A stretch of DNA of 64,000 nucleotides, taken from positions 98,361-162,360 of the forward strand of contig NZ_KI912397.1 of assembly GCF_000518185.1 (NCBI RefSeq). The letters run 5' to 3'. How positions within the stretch are numbered: the stretch's first letter is position 1; every line of letters starts with the position of its first letter. Both the position numbers and the translations under genes were made by a program. Source of the DNA: Bartonella clarridgeiae ATCC 51734 (lineage in GTDB: Bacteria; Pseudomonadota; Alphaproteobacteria; Rhizobiales; Rhizobiaceae). Shown here piece after piece: positions 56,326-64,000 of the stretch. The notes below the pieces were generated by a model. It made no database searches, was not told the DNA's origin, and saw only the letters and a program-made list of their open reading frames with translations.

Positions 56326-56952
56326 TCAAGAAGAATCATTCCCTTCTAAACGAAGCTTCGTTGAAGATTGAAAAGATAAAGGCCCATGCAAATAAATCCA
56401 AGCAGGTGGCGTCATAAAAGGCAGTATTGTACTTTCTCTCTCATCCACACGAGAATAACGATAAGTTCTAGCCATAGGAGAAGAAAGTGCTGACATACGT
56501 GCTGAAGGACGATCAATAATTGCAACGGGAAGTATAGACATAATATCACGCCACCTATGCCAATAATGAAACGTTGCTAAATTATCTGCCCCCATAACCC
56601 AAACAAAATGTACTCCCCTATGGCGTATAAGGATATGAGAAATCGTATCGACTGATATTTTGCTCCCTATAGCCTTCTCAAAACCTGTTACGCGAATCTT
56701 TGGATGGTTAATAAATTTCAAGCTTAACTGCATTCTCTGGTGTAAAGATGGCAATTGTATACAATCTTTTAAAGGATTTCGCGGAGTTACCATCCACCAT
56801 AATTGGTTAAGACGCAAACGCAAAATTGCAGTCTTTGCAACAAGAAGATGACCTGCATGCGGTGGATTAAAGGACCCACCGAAAAGTCCAATAACATTCG
56901 ACTTCTCAACATGTGGTATACGATTTTCCCATGGAAAAAACAGTTGCTTCAA
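56326..56952 (-). CDS. nadD: Nicotinate-nucleotide adenylyltransferase NadD
   Basis: Adenylates nicotinate mononucleotide in NAD synthesis. [20 protein letters not shown] holds the nucleotidyltransferase (H/T)xGH motif, [18 protein letters not shown] is the NadD-specific block, and FQSSTKLR near the end is the ISSTxIR counterpart. 208 residues. It overlaps proA by 4 bases. Confidence 0.94.
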   Translation of the reverse strand: MKQLFFPWENRIPHVEKSNVIGLFGGSFNPPHAGHLLVAKTAILRLRLNQLWWMVTPRNPLKDCIQLPSLHQRMQLSLKFINHPKIRVTGFEKAIGSKISVDTISHILIRHRGVHFVWVMGADNLATFHYWHRWRDIMSILPVAIIDRPSARMSALSSPMARTYRYSRVDERESTILPFMTPPAWIYLHGPLSFQSSTKLRLEGNDSS

Positions 56953-58217
56953 GGTCTAACCTGTCCATTTCCACTAATGTGATATTGAAATGATGTCAAC
57001 TGTTCAACCCCTATTGGTCCACGTGCATGCATTTTCCCTGTCGCAATACCAATTTCCGCTCCAAAACCAAATTCACCTCCATCAGCAAATTGTGTAGATG
57101 CATTATGAAGCAAAATGGCTGAATCCAAACGATCAAAAAACATTTTAACCACCCCCATATCTTCACTAATAATTGATTCAGTATGTCTTGATGAATAACG
57201 CTGAATGTGTGCAATAGCTCCCTCAACACCATCAACCGTTTTGACAGATAAAATTGCATCAAGATATTCACAAGACCAATCTTCTTCACAGGCTAATCTA
57301 ATTCCAGACATAAGCAAAAAAATATCTTCTGTCGCACGAATTTCACATCCCTTCTCCTTCAAAGCAATAAGAACAGGAAGAAATTTTTTTAATGCCTGAC
57401 GGTCAATCAAAACTGTCTCAACGGCTCCACATATACCCGTACGCCGCAATTTTGCATTTAATACAATTTCACGTGCCATATTTAAATCCGCTGATTTATC
57501 AATATAAATATGACAGAGGCCCTCTAAATGTGCAAAAACAGGAACACGCGCATCAGATTGAACACGTGCCACAAGATTTTTCCCACCACGGGGTATAATA
57601 ACATCAATTGCGCCATCCAAACCCTTAAGCATTTCCCCAACAGCATCGCGATCTTTTGTTTCAACTATTTGAATAGCACTCTTAGGTAAATTAGCCTGTT
57701 CCAAACCCTTTACTAATGCTGAATGAAGCGCAAGTGCAGAATGAAAACTGTCTGAACCACCACGCAAAATTGCAGCATTTCCAGATTTCAAACACAAAGC
57801 ACTTGCATCAATCGTAACATTTGGCCGACTTTCATAAATAATACCAATTACACCAAGTGGTGTTCGCACGCGACGAATATTAAGCCCATTTGGACGTGTC
57901 CATTCACTGATAACTTCTCCAACAGGATCGGGCAAGCAAGCAATCTGACGAACACTATCGATCATTCCATGTAAACGTGATTCATCTAACTTCAACCGAT
58001 CAACCATCGCAGATGTTAAATTATTCCGAGCAGCATTCTCTAAATCTTGACGATTAGCACATAAAATTTTAATCGACTGAGCCTCTAGGCTCAGAGCAAT
58101 CATTTCCAAAGCACTTTTTCTTTGGTCAGCAGAAGCACTTGCAAGTATCGAAGCAACATCACGTGCTTTTTGCCCTATAGCTTTCATCTGTTCTTCTAAG
58201 GTCATATGATCACTCAT
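56949..58217 (-). CDS. proA: Gamma-glutamyl phosphate reductase ProA
   Basis: Second step of proline synthesis: reduces glutamyl-5-phosphate to the semialdehyde with NADPH. An aldehyde-dehydrogenase fold, with [31 protein letters not shown], the catalytic Cys region [16 protein letters not shown], and [20 protein letters not shown], given here in two parts ([23 protein letters not shown]). 422 residues. It follows proB after 38 bases and overlaps nadD by 4 bases. Confidence 0.96.
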   Translation of the reverse strand: MSDHMTLEEQMKAIGQKARDVASILASASADQRKSALEMIALSLEAQSIKILCANRQDLENAARNNLTSAMVDRLKLDESRLHGMIDSVRQIACLPDPVGEVISEWTRPNGLNIRRVRTPLGVIGIIYESRPNVTIDASALCLKSGNAAILRGGSDSFHSALALHSALVKGLEQANLPKSAIQIVETKDRDAVGEMLKGLDGAIDVIIPRGGKNLVARVQSDARVPVFAHLEGLCHIYIDKSADLNMAREIVLNAKLRRTGICGAVETVLIDRQALKKFLPVLIALKEKGCEIRATEDIFLLMSGIRLACEEDWSCEYLDAILSVKTVDGVEGAIAHIQRYSSRHTESIISEDMGVVKMFFDRLDSAILLHNASTQFADGGEFGFGAEIGIATGKMHARGPIGVEQLTSFQYHISGNGQVRP

Positions 58218-58255
58218 TCACCAAAAAGGAGTATAAAAAAGGAGAATTTTTACAT

Positions 58256-59389
58256 TTAATCCGGCAAGCAACGTAAAACCATATCATTGCGATGCACTAC
58301 AGCGGAACACATTCCATTCCCAAGAATATATTCTATTTCTTCACTCTTACGACCTATAATAATTTTCGCTTCATCTGTTCCATAATTTATAAGACCACGA
58401 GCAATTTCAATCCCATTTTTATCAACAATCGCAACCGTATCTCCACGATCAAACATGCCCTCAACCGCAATAACCCCGGCAGCAAGTAATGATTTTCCAG
58501 ACGCAAGTGCTTTAACAGCTCCCTGATCAATAGTCAAAACACCAGATGGATCTAAATGGCCAGAAATCCATGTTTTCCAAGCATTGACTGGCTTCTCACT
58601 TGCCGCAAAAAAACTACTGCGTTCTCCTTTGTCAATTGCTACAAGGGGATTCATGCGTTTTCCTGAGGTAATAATCATCGCTGTTCCAGCAGAAGTAGCT
58701 ATTTTCCCTGCATCAAGTTTGGTCTTCATTCCACCTCGTGAAAACTCTGAAGCAGCAACACCTGCCATTTCCTCAATATCACGTGTAATTGATGCAACAA
58801 AAGCAACAAATTCAGCCTCTGGATTCAAATGAGGAGAACACGTATAAAGACCATCAACATCTGATAAAAGAATTAAAAGATCCGACCCTATCATCGTTGC
58901 AACACGTGCTGCTAAACGGTCATTATCACCATAACGAATTTCACTTGTTGCTACGGTATCGTTTTCATTGATAATAGGAACAACTCCTAAACGTAACAGT
59001 GTATCAATAGTAGCACGGGCATTAAGATAACGCCGACGCTCTTCTGTATCGGATAATGTCAGCAAAATCTGGCCTGTTTTCAATCCATGTTGAGCAAGTA
59101 CATCACCATAAGCCTTGGCAAGCTCAATTTGACCTAAGGCAGCACATGCCTGACTCTCTTCTAATTTTAAAAAACCTCTAGAAAGATTAAGTGAGGTGCG
59201 CCCTAAAGCAATAGCACCAGAAGAAACTAATAAAACCTCAACTCCCTTTTGGCGTAGTACAACAACATCACTGATTAAACTTTTAAGCCACTCAACGCGT
59301 AAACCTGTTTGAGGATCAACTAAAAGCGCAGAACCAACCTTAATCACAATACGTTTATATTGCGCAAGTTTTTGCATTCCAAATGCCAT
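58256..59389 (-). CDS. proB: Glutamate 5-kinase ProB
   Basis: First step of proline synthesis: phosphorylates glutamate; usually feedback-inhibited by proline. An amino-acid-kinase domain ([65 protein letters not shown]) is followed by a C-terminal PUA domain (about residues 280-375). 377 residues from ATG 59389; an internal ATG at 59377 is an alternative. It lies 14 bases after obgE. Confidence 0.96.
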   Translation of the reverse strand: MAFGMQKLAQYKRIVIKVGSALLVDPQTGLRVEWLKSLISDVVVLRQKGVEVLLVSSGAIALGRTSLNLSRGFLKLEESQACAALGQIELAKAYGDVLAQHGLKTGQILLTLSDTEERRRYLNARATIDTLLRLGVVPIINENDTVATSEIRYGDNDRLAARVATMIGSDLLILLSDVDGLYTCSPHLNPEAEFVAFVASITRDIEEMAGVAASEFSRGGMKTKLDAGKIATSAGTAMIITSGKRMNPLVAIDKGERSSFFAASEKPVNAWKTWISGHLDPSGVLTIDQGAVKALASGKSLLAAGVIAVEGMFDRGDTVAIVDKNGIEIARGLINYGTDEAKIIIGRKSEEIEYILGNGMCSAVVHRNDMVLRCLPD

Positions 59390-59403
59390 GTTATGAATCC
59401 TGT

Positions 59404-60435
<1,032 letters not shown>

Positions 60436-60599
60436 TTAACTTATTCTATCTATACAAAAAATACGCCTATTTTACGGATTTTCATTCTGCACAAAAACCA
60501 CACAATAATTACTACAAATTGGTTAAAAAAATTTTTGCACTGTAAATACTGTAAATCAAGTCAAGTAACTTTTAACTTTTTATAAATGAAAAAACTATT

Positions 60600-61316
60600 T
60601 TATGTTTCAGTTATACCCTTAAATTCAAGAGCTAAAAGATAAAGTTCAACTGATTCTGCTCGGCTTGCAGGAGGTTTGACATGATGAACCGTTTTAAAAT
60701 TCTGTTTCAATTTAGTAAGAAGAATATTTTCTGCTCCTCCTTGAAAAGCCTTTGCCAAAAAATGCCCTCCAGATTTAAGAAAAGAAAGAGCAAAATCAGC
60801 CGCCATTTCACATAAATATACTGTTCTCAAATGATCCGTTTGACGATGACCCGTTGTTGGTGCTGCCATATCAGAAAGAACTATATCCGGCTGTTCTCCT
60901 AAAGCATTCATCAACTTCTGCGGTGCATTTTCATGTAAAAAATCCATCTCCAGCACTACAACTCCAGGCAGTGGATCCATCGGTAAATAATCAATACCAA
61001 CGACGCTAGGCTTTTGATCGCTTGATTCTACTTTATGGGCTGCCACCTGACACCATCCCCCAGGAGCAGCTCCTAGATCAATGATTTTCTGACCTTTTTT
61101 GAAAATCTTATAACGTTCGTCAATTTCAATTAGTTTATAAGCAGAACGCGAACGATAACCATCCACTTTTGATTGATGAACATAAGGATCATTCAAATGC
61201 CTCTCTAACCATCGCCTTGATGATGCTTTAATTGTTCCTGCTCTCTTTTTTACACGCTGATATAGTGCATGTGATCCCGAACCACCTCTACCACCTTTTG
61301 ATGTTATTTTTCTCAT
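60600..61316 (-). CDS. rlmE: 23S rRNA 2'-O-ribose U2552 methyltransferase RlmE (FtsJ/RrmJ)
   Basis: Methylates U2552 in the 23S A-loop late in 50S assembly. SAM-binding motif [34 protein letters not shown], and [20 protein letters not shown] are characteristic; [13 protein letters not shown] at the start of the domain carries the first catalytic Lys. A basic glycine-rich N-terminal extension (about 35 residues) precedes it, common in alphaproteobacteria. 238 residues. Separated from obgE by 180 AT-rich bases. Confidence 0.94.
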   Translation of the reverse strand: MRKITSKGGRGGSGSHALYQRVKKRAGTIKASSRRWLERHLNDPYVHQSKVDGYRSRSAYKLIEIDERYKIFKKGQKIIDLGAAPGGWCQVAAHKVESSDQKPSVVGIDYLPMDPLPGVVVLEMDFLHENAPQKLMNALGEQPDIVLSDMAAPTTGHRQTDHLRTVYLCEMAADFALSFLKSGGHFLAKAFQGGAENILLTKLKQNFKTVHHVKPPASRAESVELYLLALEFKGITET

Positions 61317-62332
61317 AAATTTACCACTGCTATATTCTGATAATTTCTAATACTTAAAATATTTGCTTTTATGATGATGCCCCAACACCATTGCTCAACA
61401 TCCAACTCTATAAAATCCCTTATTTGCTTCACAATCCGCAACTCTTAAATCACTGGCTGAACAAAACTTCTTGAATAACATCTCAAATAACACGACCAGC
61501 TAAAACTAAATTTTCCCTCTCATACTCAATGCAAAAATTAGTTACATATTTTTGATATCGCACAACAATAAATTTTTTATCATAAAGACCATATCTGTGC
61601 TTTTCATCCAAATACCCTCGCTTTGACTCCAATCATAATATTTAGAATTGAGATAGATCCCTACTAAAATCATCATTGTTCCAAAAGTTCCCAAAAGATA
61701 AAATATCCAGCTCTGTAATAAAACTCCTAATTGTAAGGATCTGAAAAATTCTTTAAAAAAACTCGCACATAATTTTCAGTGATCTGAAACCACCTAAATG
61801 CACATCTTCCGCCTAAAAACACTCAGCGAGCATAACAATATCAATGGGGGAGAGAAATATATCCAAACCATAATTTCTCTAACCAAATGTCAAAGAAAAT
61901 TTTTTCAAAATATCAAGAAGAGCAATTTCTAAAGAACAACTTTCAATGTAAAAAAATCAATCCTCATATGCAAAAGCTGAAAAATATATTTCTGTTCTTT
62001 AAATTCTAAATTCTGTATGAAAATGATGAAATTTATTAAATAAATAAAGAAAACATCGATTTTCATAAAAATCATTTTTTCTTAAGAAATTTTAGAATTG
62101 GAAACTTATATATCAAAATATAATAGTTTACAGCATTTATAATTTTTTATAAGATCGATCAAAATTATCTATTAAGAAAAAGATGCTAATATTATTGATC
62201 TTATATTTTTAAATTAAATATAAATGCTCAATTTTTTTATTTTATTATTTTAGTTAAAAAAGAACAGTGACTACTTATCTGAAATAATCATCTCACCTTA
62301 TTACATCCCTTATCTTTGTAAAATTACATCCC
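61317..62332. other. Gene-poor region upstream of rlmE
   Basis: About 1 kb of AT-rich DNA between the IalB-like gene and rlmE. It holds the possible minus-strand remnant described separately (61470-61740) and the first copy of a short tandem repeat at its right end. No intact gene, tRNA or small RNA is recognisable. Confidence 0.5.
61470..61740 (-). pseudogene. Possible decayed membrane-protein gene
   Basis: Minus-strand translation gives a hydrophobic stretch (GVLLQSWIFYLLGTFGTMM, ILVGIYLNSKYYDWSQSEG) and, after a shift of frame, a protein-like stretch (KHRYGLYDKKFIVVRYQKY, VTNFCIEYERENLVLAGRVI) that ends at a stop. The composition looks coding, but there is no start codon with a binding site and I do not recognise the family. 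It may equally be chance. Confidence 0.25.
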
Positions 62333-62345
62333 TTATCTTTGTAAA
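62301..62345. repeat. Tandem 23-bp duplication at the 3' end of the IalB-like gene
   Basis: TTACATCCCTTATCTTTGTA followed by AAA occurs at 62301-62323, and again, apart from the last base, at 62324-62346. The stop codon of the IalB-like gene (62333-62335) lies in the second copy. The first copy therefore carries an extra SLQR-stop-like end downstream of the real one. Confidence 0.85.
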
Positions 62346-62911
62346 GAAAACAGTGCATCACTCAACCCATTAAATGGTAAGATAAAAGAAAATGTTTTTT
62401 CTTCTTTAAGTTTGTAGGAAACACGTACATTCTTCTTTTTCTCTATTTGATCACTTAAGACCGGACTCAAAGGCGATTGTGCTAAACAAACCACTTGATC
62501 ACACTGTGTATAATGAACCAAAATAGCTTCTTTAACACCTTCCATAGATATTCTTATAGGAACAGTTGTATCAGCATTTGGTAATGTACGGAAAAGCATA
62601 GCTGGTTGACCATTTTTTGTAGAAACAAGAGACCAACTAAAAACTGTATTATCCTCTTCATCATGAACTGTTTGCGTTACATTACATATACCCTGCTTAA
62701 GGATTTTGTTTTCATCACAAATCAAAGTCCAATTATAAAATTGCATAATGAGCCGTCGTATTTCTCCAGGTTTTCCAGAAGGTACAGAAAGTTGGGGTGG
62801 ATACACCGTATACATGTTATTTTTTTCATGAGAAAAGCTTTCCCTTTCGCCTAAGCCTAATAAGACAAAAGCGAAAAAAAGCCTTACAAAAACACTTTGA
62901 TATCTTATCAT
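62333..62911 (-). CDS. IalB-family invasion-associated protein, coupled to the adhesin gene
   Basis: A 192-residue exported protein with a signal peptide (about residues 1-27: MIRYQSVFVRLFFAFVLLGL). The body matches the IalB family in outline: YNWTLICDENKILKQGICNV, TVPIRISMEGVKEAIL, and CDQVVCLAQSPLSPVL with the second cysteine pair; its end (GLSDALFSLQR) resembles that of ialB (GFSDALNRFIALQM). The ATG shares its A with the stop codon of the upstream trimeric adhesin gene (TGATG), so the start at 62911 is favoured over the longer frame from 62950 and translation is probably coupled. Function unknown. Confidence 0.8.
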   Translation of the reverse strand: MIRYQSVFVRLFFAFVLLGLGERESFSHEKNNMYTVYPPQLSVPSGKPGEIRRLIMQFYNWTLICDENKILKQGICNVTQTVHDEEDNTVFSWSLVSTKNGQPAMLFRTLPNADTTVPIRISMEGVKEAILVHYTQCDQVVCLAQSPLSPVLSDQIEKKKNVRVSYKLKEEKTFSFILPFNGLSDALFSLQR

Positions 62912-64000
62912 CACTTCAGTCTCACACTTATACCTGCACCTATACCCCAATGACCACCAGCAGTTGTTACAGAAACATTGGAACGAATATTTCCATCTTC
63001 AGATGTATAACCAGCACCAAAAGCAATTGCAGATTGGCTGCGCCACACACCGCTACTAAACGCAATGCTTAACGCACCAGGAGCATCTTCGTAACGTAGA
63101 TTAGACACTGCTAAACCAATAGCTGCTGCTTGCCTTGCTTCTTGTTTTACACCCTCAAGGTTATAACTTAATGTATCAAATTTCATATCGGTATATTCTT
63201 TAGCTTCAGAAACAGCATTCTTTATCTTTTCGTCTGTATATTTTTTCGACTCATCAAGGATAAACTCCATTTTTTCATATAATTGTCCACCATTGATGGC
63301 TTCTTTTGAATGTTTTTCAACTTTACCATCACCAATATTATCAATCACAACAGGCGCACTTGCATCACCCCCTACTAAAGTGATTTTATTGGTTTTATTC
63401 CCATCTTCATCTTGATCATATAGAACGGCACCCTCTGTCATCTGACCACCTGAGTTTTCAAATTTATTAAACTTATTTTCAAGATCATTGACTTTTTGAT
63501 TTGTCTCCCAAAGCTGACCACCAGTCACTGCATCGCTAGAGCCTTTTTTTATTTCACCATCAGCGACACCGGTAAGCTTACTATTAGTAATCTCACCATC
63601 TTCTCCTTTTCGGCTTGCATCATAGGCACCTTTATCTTTATTCCAAGCTAAACCATCATTTCCTGCCTGACCTTGAATATTATTAAGGCGTTTGTTCAGA
63701 TCTTCCATACTTTTATTAACACCATCAAAAGCACTAGCTACATTATTATATTTCTTATATTTTTGCTCACCGGTTTTATTATCAGAATCAAATTGAATAA
63801 TCTGAAACGTCGGAGCAGTCCATCCATCAGGACCATACTTAGCTTCACCTCCAAAATATTGAGCAACTTTAGTATTCGTATTGTAAAGCTGCTTACCAGT
63901 AACCGCTTCAGTCGAAGTTTCTGAAAGCATTCCATCATTCAAACCAGAAAGCGTCCGTGCCTTACTGTCTTTATTTAAAAGGTTGATTTCTGTTCCACCA
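62911..64000 (-). CDS. Trimeric autotransporter adhesin (BadA/Vomp/YadA type), C-terminal part
   Basis: The frame stays open to the window edge, so the N terminus and most of the protein lie outside; the TTG at 63942 is not a start. Visible are three neck-like repeats with the (S/T)xxAVTGxQLY pattern (EAVTGKQLYNTN, DAVTGGQLWETN, EAINGGQLYEKM), a charged coiled-coil stalk, and the C-terminal YadA anchor of about 70-80 residues (RQAAAIGLAVSNLRYEDAPG, SQSAIAFGAGYTSEDGNIRS, GGHWGIGAGISVRLK). Three chains form one 12-stranded outer-membrane barrel. Bartonella BadA and Vomp proteins mediate adhesion to host cells and matrix proteins. The IalB-like gene overlaps its stop codon by one base. Confidence 0.92.
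   Translation of the reverse strand, partial: GGTEINLLNKDSKARTLSGLNDGMLSETSTEAVTGKQLYNTNTKVAQYFGGEAKYGPDGWTAPTFQIIQFDSDNKTGEQKYKKYNNVASAFDGVNKSMEDLNKRLNNIQGQAGNDGLAWNKDKGAYDASRKGEDGEITNSKLTGVADGEIKKGSSDAVTGGQLWETNQKVNDLENKFNKFENSGGQMTEGAVLYDQDEDGNKTNKITLVGGDASAPVVIDNIGDGKVEKHSKEAINGGQLYEKMEFILDESKKYTDEKIKNAVSEAKEYTDMKFDTLSYNLEGVKQEARQAAAIGLAVSNLRYEDAPGALSIAFSSGVWRSQSAIAFGAGYTSEDGNIRSNVSVTTAGGHWGIGAGISVRLK

Noticed and set aside
63739..63942. A start codon for the adhesin at 63942 (TTG)
   Set aside because: The same frame runs open to base 64000 with typical adhesin sequence (INLLNKDSKARTLSGLN), so the gene simply continues beyond the window.

Overview
The window is a stretch of AT-rich alphaproteobacterial chromosome that I assign to the genus Bartonella. 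The evidence is the ialA/ialB invasion locus (52082-52603 and 51417-51974) beside a CtpA protease and an EnvC-like protein, the C-terminal part of a BadA/Vomp-type trimeric autotransporter adhesin at the right edge, a homologue of the Brucella outer-membrane lipoprotein Omp10, and paired b/b' ATP synthase subunits. Large AT-rich intergenic gaps and decayed gene remnants fit a host-restricted genome undergoing reduction. I saw no tRNA, rRNA, CRISPR array or insertion sequence. The species was not determined.

Layout. 1-5148: a YfgM-like TPR membrane protein (5' end outside the window), der, then the F0 ATP synthase operon atpI-atpB-atpE-atpF'-atpF. 5158-6261: a long gene-poor gap. 6262-10881 (minus): a cystine symporter, mutT, argJ and a parvulin foldase. 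11298-16566 (plus): secA, fur, prfA, prmC. 16563-20300 (minus): the class Ib ribonucleotide reductase operon nrdHIEF, which meets prmC end to end. 21014-23567: a zinc ABC transporter (AztABC/ZnuABC type) behind a Zur-like palindrome. 23792-28097: the glycerol-3-phosphate importer ugpBAEC behind a Pho-box-like triple repeat. The related phosphodiesterase ugpQ lies on the opposite strand, and the gap between holds debris of a type ISP restriction-modification enzyme.

29808-35981: guaA, rsmB and guaB (minus), interrupted by a universal stress protein and a 49-residue basic protein on the plus strand. 36127-43655: a phospholipase-D family protein, a degenerate NtrC-type response regulator, Omp10, an arabinose-5-phosphate isomerase, galU and a lytic transglycosylase. 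44111-50405: an M3 oligopeptidase, mgtE, typA and ppa. 50439-61316 (minus): a conserved rhizobial-type cluster obgE-proB-proA-nadD-rsfS-rlmH-envC-ctpA, followed by the ialA/ialB pair and yggT/yggU, with rlmE upstream. 61317-62332: a gene-poor gap with a possible remnant. 62333-64000 (minus): the adhesin gene and, overlapping its stop codon by one base, an IalB-family gene.

Most of the window is housekeeping. The parts worth a second look are the coupling of an IalB-like secreted protein to the trimeric adhesin, a response regulator that has lost key residues of both its receiver and its AAA+ domain, the restriction-enzyme remnant, and the candidate Pho, Zur and NrdR operators. No complete undescribed system was found.
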